Of a stretch of DNA of 42,824 bases, positions 18,026 to 25,716 are shown piece by piece. How positions within the stretch are numbered: the first letter of the stretch is position 1; the number at the start of each line of letters is the position of its first letter. The position numbers and the translations under genes are program-made. The notes below the pieces were generated by a model that was given only the letters and a program-made list of their open reading frames with translations, did no database searches and was not told where the DNA came from. Origin of the DNA: Microthrixaceae bacterium (lineage in GTDB: Bacteria; Actinomycetota; Acidimicrobiia; Acidimicrobiales; Acidimicrobilacustridaceae); assembly GCA_947449015.1 (NCBI GenBank), contig CANFQA010000021.1, forward strand, positions 1 to 42,824. The letters are read 5' to 3'.

Positions 18026-19483
18026 TCATTCGCCGCTCCGAATTCGCTGGGCGAGTTCAGTGACCTGGTCGTAGATCTGGCGGCGCTCTTTCATGAGCCC
18101 GCCGATCTTTTCCACGGCGTGGATGACCGTGGTGTGATCGCGGCCGCCGAACTCTCGAGCAATGGCCGGATAGCTGAGATCAGTCAACTCGCGCATGACA
18201 TACATACCGACCTGGCGAGCAGTCACGAGTGGACGGCGACGACTTTGGCCGCGGATCTCCTCGATGGGGAACCCAAACATCTCGGAGGTTTTCTCCAGAA
18301 TCAACGCTGGCGTGATGGGCCGGGGCTGGGTATCGGAGATGAGGTCATCAAGCACGAATTCAGCCAAGGCCACGTCAAGAACCTGATTCGTGAGGCTGGC
18401 GTAGGCACAAACTCGGATGAGCGCGCCTTCAAGCTCACGAATGTTGTTGGTGATATTCGAGGCAATGAATTCAAGAACATCGGGCGACGGGGGGATCGGT
18501 TCCCCTTCAGCCTTCTTGCGAAGAATGGCGAGACGGGTCTCGAGTTCCGGGGGATTGATCTCAGTGGTGAGGCCCATCTTGAATCGGCTACGCAACCGAT
18601 CTTCAAGAGTGGAAATAGCGTCCGGTGGCCGATCGGAGGAGAGCACGATCTGACGGTTGGCTTGGTAGAGCGATTCGAAGGTGTGGAAGAGCTCTTCTTG
18701 GAGACCTTCCTTGCCTTCAATGAACTGGATGTCGTCGAGCAAAAGAACGTCGACCTCGCGGTAGCGCTTCTTGAACTCGCTCAAGGTGTTCTGCCGAATC
18801 GCCTCGACGTATTGGTTCAGGAACTGCTCGGTGGAGACATAGCGGACCTGGTAGGTGACGTAGTTCTCGCGGACATAGTTCGAAATTGCCTGCAACAAGT
18901 GGGTTTTGCCCAGTCCGGCATCGCCGTAGATGAACAACGGGTTGTAGGACTTCGCCGGGGTCTCCGCAACACTCATGGCGGCAGCATGGGCGAACCGGTT
19001 GGAGGTACCCGTGACGAACGCGTCAAAGGTGTATCGGGGTGAAACTTTCAGCCCAAGTTCCCCAGATTGAGCCTGTTCATCCACAGGATCCCCGGTAGTT
19101 GTCAACAGGTTTGCGTCTGTGCTGTGGAAAGCGCTGGGGATATCTCGATTTGGTTCTGCGGGGGCGTCGGAGGCCATCGGGGCGTCATCGGTGCGAACCT
19201 CGATGAGCACGCGCAAGCCAGGTTTTCCGATATCGGACAACACGCCGTCCAGTAATGGCAGATAGCGGTTCTCAATGCGTTCTTTCACCAGGGTGTTCGG
19301 CACTGCGATGAGGAACTGGCTGCCGTCGAGGTGCACCGGAACCACTGAGGAGAACGTGGTCAACCACACTGCCTCGGAGACCTGCTCGCGCAGGACTCCC
19401 GCACAGGCTGTCCACAACTGATCCGCTTGTTCTACCTGCACTGTTGCTCCCGGCGACCCAGTGGGGTCCACAACGACGTCCAC
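18026..19483 (-). CDS. dnaA: Chromosomal replication initiator DnaA
   Basis: This initiator ATPase binds DnaA boxes and opens oriC. Domain I (LWTACAGVLREQVSEAVWLTTF) is followed by a linker. The AAA+ domain has Walker A GDAGLGKTHLL, Walker B VLLLDDIQFIEGK and a sensor region, and domain IV carries the GRDHTTVIHAVEKI DNA-binding signature. The frame is open to TTG 19591, but those 36 residues are not DnaA-like. GTG 19483 gives 485 residues and lies just after a DnaA-box-like site; GTG 19471 is another possible start. It is divergent from rnpA/rpmH. Confidence 0.96.
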   Translation of the reverse strand: MDVVVDPTGSPGATVQVEQADQLWTACAGVLREQVSEAVWLTTFSSVVPVHLDGSQFLIAVPNTLVKERIENRYLPLLDGVLSDIGKPGLRVLIEVRTDDAPMASDAPAEPNRDIPSAFHSTDANLLTTTGDPVDEQAQSGELGLKVSPRYTFDAFVTGTSNRFAHAAAMSVAETPAKSYNPLFIYGDAGLGKTHLLQAISNYVRENYVTYQVRYVSTEQFLNQYVEAIRQNTLSEFKKRYREVDVLLLDDIQFIEGKEGLQEELFHTFESLYQANRQIVLSSDRPPDAISTLEDRLRSRFKMGLTTEINPPELETRLAILRKKAEGEPIPPSPDVLEFIASNITNNIRELEGALIRVCAYASLTNQVLDVALAEFVLDDLISDTQPRPITPALILEKTSEMFGFPIEEIRGQSRRRPLVTARQVGMYVMRELTDLSYPAIAREFGGRDHTTVIHAVEKIGGLMKERRQIYDQVTELAQRIRSGE

Positions 19484-19485
19484 AC

Positions 19486-19494
19486 TTGTGGAAA
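19486..19494 (-). promoter_or_regulatory. DnaA-box-like site at the dnaA start
   Basis: TTTCCACAA on the minus strand ends three bases before GTG 19483. A further TGTCCACA lies inside the 5' part of dnaA (19409-19416). DnaA boxes at its own promoter are the usual basis of dnaA autoregulation. Confidence 0.5.
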
Positions 19495-19626
19495 ACCTAG
19501 TTGACGGGCGATCCGGACGCCGAGCCAGCCAGATGCCGCTCGGTAGTCGTGGATGTTCCCTGGTTCCGCCCGCATCGCCGTAATGGTTCAACTGAACGGG
19601 TTGGGGACGGTAGCACGGAGCCGATG

Positions 19627-19656
19627 TTGCCGCACCGGTGCTCTCGCGCCTACCGT
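19627..19656 (+). promoter_or_regulatory. Candidate promoter of the rnpA/rpmH operon
   Basis: TTGCCG (19627-19632) and TACCGT (19651-19656) are separated by 18 bases and lie about 110 bases before the nested rnpA and rpmH starts. The remainder of the 280-bp gap between dnaA and rnpA shows no gene that I can support. Confidence 0.35.
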
Positions 19657-19764
19657 GGCCGCCCGAACGGTTCGCGGCTCACGCTCCTGTGCGACCCCAT
19701 GAACCTGAATATCAGTCGATCAGCATCTCGATCCGTATCGACCCGAAGGCTGCAGGGAGGCCCG

Positions 19765-20250
19765 ATGGTCGAGGAGGCCCCAAGTGAAGCGCACGTTCCA
19801 ACCCAACAACCGCCGCCGCGCCAAGAAGCACGGTTTTCGTCATCGCATGGCCACGCGAGCCGGCCGGAACGTTCTTCGTTCCCGCCGACTCAAGGGCCGC
19901 GCCCGCCTGTCGGCCTGATCTGGCGCATCCGTGATCGCCGCTCGTTCGTCGAGCTTCGTCGTCGGGGCCGTCGCGCCCATCATGGCGTCGTGACCGTGAC
20001 TCTCGCCGCCGCTTCTGGCGCGTCGATTGATCCACCGCGAGTCGGATTCGCCATATCGCGTAAGGTCGGATCGGCTGTGGTGCGTAATCGAATCCGTCGC
20101 CAAATCCAAGCGCATCTGCGCAGTATTTCCGACACCATGACTTCCGGGGTGTACTTGTTCTCGCTGAAACCAGGTGCGGCGGAGATCGATCGAGTCGCCC
20201 TGCTTGGCGATGTTGATGCATGCCTCGATCGATTGGGGTCGCGTCGATGA
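19765..20250 (+). CDS. rnpA: RNase P protein component, N-terminally extended and containing rpmH in another frame
   Basis: The C-terminal 110 residues are a normal RNase P protein: [16 protein letters not shown], then [24 protein letters not shown] with the RNR motif. In this frame there is no ATG, GTG or TTG between 19768 and the codons just after that first motif. A full-length protein must therefore start at ATG 19765 or further upstream, unless a CTG is used at 19915. ATG 19765 has AGGGAGG four bases upstream. It gives 161 residues with a 50-residue Pro/Ser/Arg-rich extension. The protein assists the RNase P RNA in tRNA 5' maturation. It overlaps yidD by four bases. Confidence 0.85.
   Translation: MVEEAPSEAHVPTQQPPPRQEARFSSSHGHASRPERSSFPPTQGPRPPVGLIWRIRDRRSFVELRRRGRRAHHGVVTVTLAAASGASIDPPRVGFAISRKVGSAVVRNRIRRQIQAHLRSISDTMTSGVYLFSLKPGAAEIDRVALLGDVDACLDRLGSRR
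19784..19918 (+). CDS. rpmH: Ribosomal protein L34 (bL34)
   Basis: This is a 44-residue, strongly basic protein from GTG 19784. The sequence begins [19 protein letters not shown] and ends LKGRARLSA, the full L34 length. GAGGAGG at 19771-19777 lies six bases upstream. The whole gene lies inside the rnpA frame, shifted by one, and starts 19 bases after the rnpA ATG. L34 is part of the large subunit, and its gene commonly precedes rnpA; complete nesting is unusual. Confidence 0.95.
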   Translation: MKRTFQPNNRRRAKKHGFRHRMATRAGRNVLRSRRLKGRARLSA

Positions 20251-20561
20251 CTGTCACTTGTGACCACAACCATGAGGTCGTCGCGCCTGACGCGATGACG
20301 AACAGTTCGATCCCGTTGGCGGTGCGCGTTTCGCACCGGGCGATAGCCGTTCCACATCGGGCGATCCGCCTCTACCAGTGGCTGTTCGCAGCCCGAGTTT
20401 CACCCTGCCGCTACGAGCCGAGCTGCTCCAACTACGCCCTCGAGAGCCTCGAAACCCATGGGCTCATGCGTGGCACTTGGTTGGCTGTTCGCCGGCTCGG
20501 TCGCTGCCATCCATGGGGTGGCCACGGCTGGGACCCAGTGCCCTCAAGGAAGGCTGCATAA
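20247..20561 (+). CDS. yidD: Membrane protein insertion efficiency factor YidD
   Basis: This is a 104-residue protein from ATG 20247, which overlaps the rnpA stop (ATGA). The core [29 protein letters not shown], then [29 protein letters not shown], contains the three conserved Cys and the HPWG.HG.DPVP signature. The N-terminal 45 residues are a variable, His-containing extension. YidD is a peripheral membrane protein thought to help YidC-dependent insertion. The yidC gene starts three bases after this stop. Confidence 0.93.
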   Translation: MTVTCDHNHEVVAPDAMTNSSIPLAVRVSHRAIAVPHRAIRLYQWLFAARVSPCRYEPSCSNYALESLETHGLMRGTWLAVRRLGRCHPWGGHGWDPVPSRKAA

Positions 20562-20564
20562 GCA

Positions 20565-21716
20565 ATGGAAGCGTTCTTCAAGGCATTTGCCTCAATTCTG
20601 GCCTTCTTCTACGACATCACCGGCAACTACGCGATCGCCATCATTGCGTTGACCCTGCTGGTCATGATCATCGTCACACCGCTGACCCTCAAGGGCACGC
20701 GGTCGATGATGATGATGCAGCAACTCCAGCCGGAAATGAAGAAGATTCAGACCCGGTACAAGGACGACCGACAGAAACTCAATGAAGAACTGCTCAAGTT
20801 CTACAAAGAGAACAACATCAACCCCCTTGGGGGCTGTCTTCCCCTGCTGGTGCAGATGCCAGTGTTTTTGGTGCTATATCAGGTGCTGCGAGGCCTCACT
20901 CGGCGAGTGAGTGATCTTGGTGCCGACGTCGGTTGGGTCTCAAGCCACTTCAGCACGGGCTCAGGCCTTTCCAAGGCTCCCACATTCGAACGTGTGTTCG
21001 ATCCAACGTGGATCAGTCACAGCACAAAGATGTACGAGAACCTCTCGGTCTCCTACCAAATGAAGGCATTCGGCCTCGATCTGGCCGAAAGCGCCAGCCA
21101 GGCCATCAAGCAGGGTGTGCTGCATGCCCTTCCCTTCATCGTGCTCATCATCATCGTGGCCCTCACTGGCTTCGTACAGCAGCGACAGATCCAAGGCCGA
21201 AATCCCAACGCCCAAAGCAATCCCCAGCAGCAGATGATCATGAAGATCATGCCGTTCTTCCTTCCGGTGATCTCTTTCGGACTCCCTTCGGGCTTGGTTC
21301 TCTACTTCGCTGTCTCGAACATTTACCGAATCGGGCAGCAAGCGTTCATTTCCCACAGCATCTACGGCATGAAGGAGGGCGGTTCCTCCTGGAAGCAGAT
21401 GTTGGGTTTCGGAGTCACGCCGTCTCCGGCCAAGCCGAAGACCAGTGCCAAGGCCCCGGGTTCCTCCCGAGCCAGCACGAAGTCGGGCCAGAAGACCGGC
21501 CCGAAGTCGACACCCAAGACCAAAGCGGCCGCGACCTCGGCTGCTTCCAAGGGCGCCCGTCAGGCGCCCACAAAGACCAGTGCCAAGGGCCAGAAGCCTT
21601 CGACCACCGCGACGCCGAAGCCGGCGACGCCAAGTTCGTCGGGCTCCTCCGGAACTGACAGCGGAACGACGTCGTCGCCACCGCTTCAACCCCGGGCACG
21701 CAAGAAGAAGGACTAG
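20565..21716 (+). CDS. yidC: Membrane protein insertase YidC
   Basis: This 383-residue protein is of the Gram-positive type, without the large periplasmic domain of enterobacterial YidC. Hydrophobic segments occur at about 1-45, 90-112, 185-206 and 225-255, with the NPLGGCLPLLVQMPVF signature and a cytoplasmic QPEMKKIQTRYKDDRQKLNEE hairpin. From about residue 285 a basic Lys/Ala/Ser/Thr/Pro-rich tail of about 100 residues is likely disordered and could contact ribosomal RNA. It lies between yidD and jag in the conserved order. Confidence 0.96.
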   Translation: MEAFFKAFASILAFFYDITGNYAIAIIALTLLVMIIVTPLTLKGTRSMMMMQQLQPEMKKIQTRYKDDRQKLNEELLKFYKENNINPLGGCLPLLVQMPVFLVLYQVLRGLTRRVSDLGADVGWVSSHFSTGSGLSKAPTFERVFDPTWISHSTKMYENLSVSYQMKAFGLDLAESASQAIKQGVLHALPFIVLIIIVALTGFVQQRQIQGRNPNAQSNPQQQMIMKIMPFFLPVISFGLPSGLVLYFAVSNIYRIGQQAFISHSIYGMKEGGSSWKQMLGFGVTPSPAKPKTSAKAPGSSRASTKSGQKTGPKSTPKTKAAATSAASKGARQAPTKTSAKGQKPSTTATPKPATPSSSGSSGTDSGTTSSPPLQPRARKKKD

Positions 21717-21720
21717 TTCT

Positions 21721-22602
21721 ATGGAATGGGTTGAAGTCACGGCCCGTACTGTCGAGGAGGCGAAGAACCTCGCCCTCGATCAGCTCGGAGTCGATACAGA
21801 CGATGCAGAGTTTGAGATTGTTGAGGAGCCCCGACCTGGGCTTTTCGGTCGTACCCGTGGTCAAGCCCGTGTGCGGGCCCGGATCCGGCCCACCCGTCCC
21901 CGACCGAAGGCCGAGCGACGAGATCGACGTCGGCCCGGTGGTCGCAAGCGCAGCGGGGACCGTTCAGGCGCCGATTCCACTGGTTCCGCCGAAGAGACCG
22001 ATGCCGAGACAGTTCCTACCGATGAGCAGGAACAGCCGGCCCCAAGGAATAACGGCCGCCGCCGGAATTCCTCCACCAAGCCGAAATCCACCGAACAGGG
22101 AGTACCCGCCATGCCCGAAGCAGCGAGTGACGCCGATGTCGATCTCGAGACTCACACCGCAATCGTCACCGATTTCCTGACCGGGTTGGTTGGGGCGTTC
22201 GGTCTCGAGGGAACCATTGAGGTCGAGTCCATTGATGAGGACACCAACGAGGTTCGGGTGCAGGGCGCCGACCTCGGTTTGCTGGTGGGCCCCAAGGGCA
22301 ACACCCTGGCTGCCGTGCAGGAGCTCTCTCGCACCGTCGTCCACCGTCGGGTGCCCGGACAGGCCGCAGGCCGTATTCGCCTTGATGTCGGTGGGTATCG
22401 CCAGCGTCGCCGTGAGGCCCTTGAGCGCTTCACCCAGGATATTGCCGAGGAAGTGCGCACCAGTGGCGTGCAGAAGGCGCTGGAGCCCATGAGCCCCGCC
22501 GATCGGAAGGTTGTTCACGACACTGTCAACGAGATGGATGGCGTGTCCACGATCTCGGAGGGCGAGGATGCTCGCCGCCGGGTGGTCATCATTCCCGCAT
22601 GA
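21721..22602 (+). CDS. jag: Jag/KhpB RNA-binding protein (Jag-N, KH and R3H domains)
   Basis: This is a 293-residue protein from ATG 21721. The Jag-N domain is WVEVTARTVEEAKNLALDQLGV followed by EEPRPGLFGRTRGQARVRA. A charged, disordered linker (about 60-135) follows. A KH domain has GPKGNTLAAVQELSRTVVHR, and the R3H domain ends ALEPMSPADRKVVHDTVNEMDGVST. KhpB-type proteins bind RNA and influence cell elongation and division. It is four bases after yidC and followed by a hairpin terminator. Confidence 0.94.
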   Translation: MEWVEVTARTVEEAKNLALDQLGVDTDDAEFEIVEEPRPGLFGRTRGQARVRARIRPTRPRPKAERRDRRRPGGRKRSGDRSGADSTGSAEETDAETVPTDEQEQPAPRNNGRRRNSSTKPKSTEQGVPAMPEAASDADVDLETHTAIVTDFLTGLVGAFGLEGTIEVESIDEDTNEVRVQGADLGLLVGPKGNTLAAVQELSRTVVHRRVPGQAAGRIRLDVGGYRQRRREALERFTQDIAEEVRTSGVQKALEPMSPADRKVVHDTVNEMDGVSTISEGEDARRRVVIIPA

Positions 22603-22629
22603 TGGTCACCGTTGTTCCAGTCGTACGTG

Positions 22630-22654
22630 ATGGCCCCGCTTCCGGCGGGGCCAT
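22630..22654 (+). terminator. Hairpin after jag
   Basis: ATGGCCCCGC and GCGGGGCCAT form a perfect 10-bp stem with a 5-base loop, 27 bases after the jag stop and 15 bases before rsmG. No T-run follows, so termination may be partial, or the hairpin may stabilise the mRNA end. Confidence 0.55.
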
Positions 22655-22669
22655 CGGCGTGCTGGGCAG

Positions 22670-23287
22670 ATGTCGATGAACCCCTCAGCTCCCCTTCTTG
22701 AGGTGCTGGAACGGGCCCGATCGCTTGGTGTGCTGGGTCCAGGCCCTGTGGCTGACCATATTGAGCACGCTGATCGGTTCCTGCAGGCAGTTTCTGGGCT
22801 TCCGGCAGGCTCGCGGGTGCTTGACCTTGGCTCCGGCGGCGGGGTCCCTGGTCTGATCATCGCTGAGGAATTCCCCCATCTCCAGGTGGTGCTGCTTGAT
22901 GCCATGCAACGGCGGGTGTCACTGCTGGTGGAGGCAATTGATCGTCTTGGATGGGGGGATCGGGTGAGCGCCGTGCAGGCTCGGGCGGAGACCTATGGAC
23001 GAGACAACACCGCTCGGGGATCCTTCGATGTAGTGACGGCCCGGTCCTTTGGTCCCCCGGCCACGGTGGCTGAATGCGCCGCGCCATTGCTGCGTGTTGG
23101 CGGGGCATTGATTGTGAGCGAACCCCCCGATCAGCCTGATCGCTGGTCAGCAGCCGGCCTTGAACCCTTGGGTTTGCGGGCAGAACCCGTGTCGATTCCG
23201 GGTTTACAAGTGCTTCGACAGGTTGAGCAATGCCCCGAGCGGTTTGCTCGCCGTGACGGAGTTCCCGCAAAACGCCCGTTGTTCTGA
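22670..23287 (+). CDS. rsmG: 16S rRNA (guanine-N7) methyltransferase RsmG
   Basis: This is a 205-residue class I methyltransferase. SRVLDLGSGGGVPGLIIAEEFP is the SAM-binding motif, VVLLDAMQRRVSLLVEAI the second strand, and FDVVTARSFGPPATVAECAAPLLRVGGAL the catalytic region. It methylates a guanine in the 530 loop of 16S rRNA. ATG 22670 and ATG 22676 are both possible starts. It is followed by the parS sites and parAB, the conserved order near oriC. Confidence 0.95.
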   Translation: MSMNPSAPLLEVLERARSLGVLGPGPVADHIEHADRFLQAVSGLPAGSRVLDLGSGGGVPGLIIAEEFPHLQVVLLDAMQRRVSLLVEAIDRLGWGDRVSAVQARAETYGRDNTARGSFDVVTARSFGPPATVAECAAPLLRVGGALIVSEPPDQPDRWSAAGLEPLGLRAEPVSIPGLQVLRQVEQCPERFARRDGVPAKRPLF

Positions 23288-23307
23288 GTCGGACTCGCCA
23301 GATCAAT

Positions 23308-23331
23308 CACGTGTTTCACGTGAAACACGTG
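23308..23331. promoter_or_regulatory. parS: parS centromere site 1 (extended palindrome)
   Basis: TGTTTCACGTGAAACA at 23312-23327 is an exact match to the bacterial parS consensus. The palindrome extends perfectly to 24 bp, with CACG and CGTG flanks. ParB would load here and spread to organise the origin for segregation. Confidence 0.97.
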
Positions 23332-23340
23332 GCTTGGGGG

Positions 23341-23356
23341 TGTTTCACGTGAAACA
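23341..23356. promoter_or_regulatory. parS: parS centromere site 2
   Basis: This is a second exact TGTTTCACGTGAAACA, 13 bases after the first 16-mer, between rsmG and parA. A close pair just upstream of parAB fits both segregation and operon autoregulation. Confidence 0.97.
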
Positions 23357-23469
23357 GAGGTCGATCTTGACCAATGACCCTGTGGCGGGCAGGATGTCGC
23401 CTCGGCGAGTTGCGCAGCGCAGCCGATGCCGGTTCGAGTGGGAAAACCACCAGAGATTGAGCAGCGACC

Positions 23470-24324
23470 ATGGAATCTGACGACCACGAACGGCCAGCCG
23501 ACCCCGAATCCACACCCGTGGTCAATCCGATCGCTGATGGCCGGGATCTTCCCCGTGTGATCGCTGTCGCCAACCAGAAGGGCGGCGTGGGAAAGACCAC
23601 CACAGCAGTGAATCTGGGCGCCTGTTTGGCTGAATTGGGCTACCGAACGCTGGTCATCGACCTTGATCCGCAGGGAAATGCCTCCACGGGCCTGGGTCTT
23701 GACGCCAATCAGCTCGAATCCACTGTCTACGACGTGTTACTTCACGATCTTCCATTGCGGGAGTGTCTGGTGGGCACGGATGTCGCTGGTCTTTTCGTTG
23801 CCCCGGCCAATATGGATCTTGCCGGTGCCGAGATCGAGCTCGTGCCGACCTTCAGCCGGGAGCACCGGTTGCGTATGGCCATCGAGACTGTGCGCGACGA
23901 CTTCGATTTCATTCTGATCGACTGTCCACCGTCGCTGGGCCTTCTCACGGTCAATGCCTTTACGGCGGCCACTGAAGTTATGGTTCCGGTCCAGTGCGAG
24001 TTCTATGCCCTCGAAGGGCTCCGGCAACTCTCGACCAATATCGATTTGGTGCGCAGGAGCCTCAATCCCACCCTTGAGATCAGCGCCCTCGTGCTCGTTA
24101 TGTTCGATGCCCGCACCAACCTCGCCGATCAGGTGGCCGCTGAGGTTCGCACCCATTTCGGTGACCGGGTGTGCCAGCAGGTCATTCCCCGGACGGTGCG
24201 GCTTTCAGAGGCCCCATCATTTGGGCAGCCCATCATTTCCTTCGACCCCTCCAGTCGAGGGGCGATTGCCTACAGGGACTTGGCCAAGGAGGTCAGCGGT
24301 GGCACGCCAAAGCGGACTCGGTAG
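23470..24324 (+). CDS. parA: Chromosome-partitioning ATPase ParA (Soj)
   Basis: This is a 284-residue deviant-Walker ATPase. The motif VIAVANQKGGVGKTTTAVNLG has the signature Lys, and DFILIDCPPSLGLLTVNA carries Walker B. ParA forms ATP-dependent dimers on the nucleoid and moves ParB-parS complexes. About 28 variable residues precede the first strand. The last 26 bases overlap the start of parB. Confidence 0.96.
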   Translation: MESDDHERPADPESTPVVNPIADGRDLPRVIAVANQKGGVGKTTTAVNLGACLAELGYRTLVIDLDPQGNASTGLGLDANQLESTVYDVLLHDLPLRECLVGTDVAGLFVAPANMDLAGAEIELVPTFSREHRLRMAIETVRDDFDFILIDCPPSLGLLTVNAFTAATEVMVPVQCEFYALEGLRQLSTNIDLVRRSLNPTLEISALVLVMFDARTNLADQVAAEVRTHFGDRVCQQVIPRTVRLSEAPSFGQPIISFDPSSRGAIAYRDLAKEVSGGTPKRTR

Positions 24325-25186
24325 GGGCCTCGGGTCCCTCATCCCAACGACGGAACGCCTTCAGGAGAGCTCTTCGCAGCTGCGGGAACTCCCCATCGGG
24401 CAGATCGAACCCAACACCTATCAGCCCCGCGCCTTTTTCGATGAGGAGTCACTGGCTGGCCTGACTGCCTCCATTGAGGCCGTTGGCGTGCTCCAGCCCA
24501 TTCTCGTTCGTGAGGTGGCACCTGAGAAGTTCGAGCTGATCGCCGGTGAACGGCGTTGGCGAGCGGCTCAGCGGGCGGGACTCGAATCGATCCCGGCCAT
24601 CGTGCGCTCAACGGAGGACCTGGCGTCTCTTGAGCAGGCGCTGGTCGAGAACCTCCACCGCGAGGATCTCAGCGTGCTTGAAGAGGCCGCTGGCTATCAG
24701 CAGCTTGTCGACGAGTTTGGTCAGACCCACGACGAGATCGCTCGGAGTATGGGCCGCAGCCGGTCGGGCATTGCCAATACCATTCGGTTGCTGCAGCTCA
24801 CCGAGGACATTCAGCGACTCATTGCTGACGGTCAGATCACCGCCGGCCATGGCCGGGCGCTGTTGGGTACCGATGACGAGGCGTTCCGAGCCACTCTGGC
24901 CAAGGCCATCGTCACCCAGAAACTCACGGTTCGCGAGGTCGAGGAGCGCGTTCGCCGCCACGCAGAGCCCGATGAGACTCCGGCGGGCGGCACTGAACGC
25001 ACAGCACGGCCGGTGCGTCCGGCTGCACTGCTCGAACTCGAGGAGCAACTCTCGGGCCTGCTTGATACCCGTGTGCAGATTTCCACAGGAGCCAAGCGCG
25101 GTCGCCTCACTGTTGAGTTCGCCAACCTCGAGGATCTTGAACGAATCTATCGCGTGATCATCGATGGTCGCGAGGAAATTGACTGA
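24299..25186 (+). CDS. parB: Chromosome-partitioning protein ParB (Spo0J), CTPase clamp
   Basis: This is a 295-residue protein from GTG 24299, which lies inside the parA 3' end. SGLGRGLGSLIP is the typical ParB start. PIGQIEPNTYQPRAFFDEESL, then FELIAGERRWRAAQRAGL, form the N-terminal CTP-binding domain. The helix-turn-helix (DEIARSMGRSRSGIANTIRLLQL) binds parS, and the last 45 residues form the dimer domain. The frame remains open upstream to 23954, but that part is a shadow of parA. Confidence 0.96.
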   Translation: MARQSGLGRGLGSLIPTTERLQESSSQLRELPIGQIEPNTYQPRAFFDEESLAGLTASIEAVGVLQPILVREVAPEKFELIAGERRWRAAQRAGLESIPAIVRSTEDLASLEQALVENLHREDLSVLEEAAGYQQLVDEFGQTHDEIARSMGRSRSGIANTIRLLQLTEDIQRLIADGQITAGHGRALLGTDDEAFRATLAKAIVTQKLTVREVEERVRRHAEPDETPAGGTERTARPVRPAALLELEEQLSGLLDTRVQISTGAKRGRLTVEFANLEDLERIYRVIIDGREEID

Positions 25187-25236
25187 GATCCCTTGCAGCC
25201 CTTGACATCGCGAGCATCAGCAGCTTTCCCACAGCC

Positions 25237-25245
25237 TGTGGATAA
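25237..25245 (-). promoter_or_regulatory. Perfect consensus DnaA box between parB and trxA
   Basis: The reverse strand reads TTATCCACA, the exact consensus, in the 150-bp gap between the convergent stops of parB and trxA. TTTCCCACA lies just beside it at 25225-25233. The rest of the gap holds no gene. Confidence 0.6.
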
Positions 25246-25336
25246 ACCTGTGATGTTTGGTTGATGTCACGAGGTGAGACTTTGGGTCTCAACTCTTGAT
25301 CAAGACCTGAGGGTCGAGGCTTGGGTCCTGAGAAGA

Positions 25337-25663
25337 TCAGAGGAAGGGCTGGAAATCGGCCATAAGTTGGCCCTTGGCCTTGGCGCCAACCACACGGCTG
25401 ACCTCCTGGCCATCCTTGAACACGATCATCGTGGGGATGCTCATCACACCGAAGCGGCGGGCGACGTCAGGATTGTCGTCCACGTTGAGCTTGGCAATGG
25501 ACAGCGCACCGGCCTGCTCATCGGCGATCTCAGCGAGGATCGGGGCGATCATCTTGCAAGGTCCGCACCATTCGGCCCAGAAGTCGACAACGACGGCGTT
25601 TGTGGCGGCGCCGATCTGCTCATCGAAGGTGGCGTCGGTCAGGGTGGTGATGTTCTCGGACAT
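25337..25663 (-). CDS. trxA: Thioredoxin
   Basis: This is a 108-residue thioredoxin with the active site WCGPC in VVVDFWAEWCGPCKMIAPIL and the conserved cis-Pro segment SIPTMIVFKDGQEV. It reduces protein disulphides and is recharged by thioredoxin reductase, encoded directly upstream on the same strand (53 bases between genes). The trxB-trxA pair next to parAB matches other actinobacteria. Confidence 0.97.
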   Translation of the reverse strand: MSENITTLTDATFDEQIGAATNAVVVDFWAEWCGPCKMIAPILAEIADEQAGALSIAKLNVDDNPDVARRFGVMSIPTMIVFKDGQEVSRVVGAKAKGQLMADFQPFL

Positions 25664-25716
25664 GGCGAGCCTCGGAATTGTGGAGTGGTGGTTGGTAGGA
25701 GCGTATCGGGTTGGCT

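Noticed and set aside
19484-19591. Extended DnaA start at TTG 19591
   Set aside because: The residues are unlike domain I, and the stretch contains a DnaA-box-like site expected in a control region.
23954-24298. ParB extension upstream of GTG 24299
   Set aside because: It is an out-of-frame reading of parA; the ParB family begins at SGLGRGLGSLIP.
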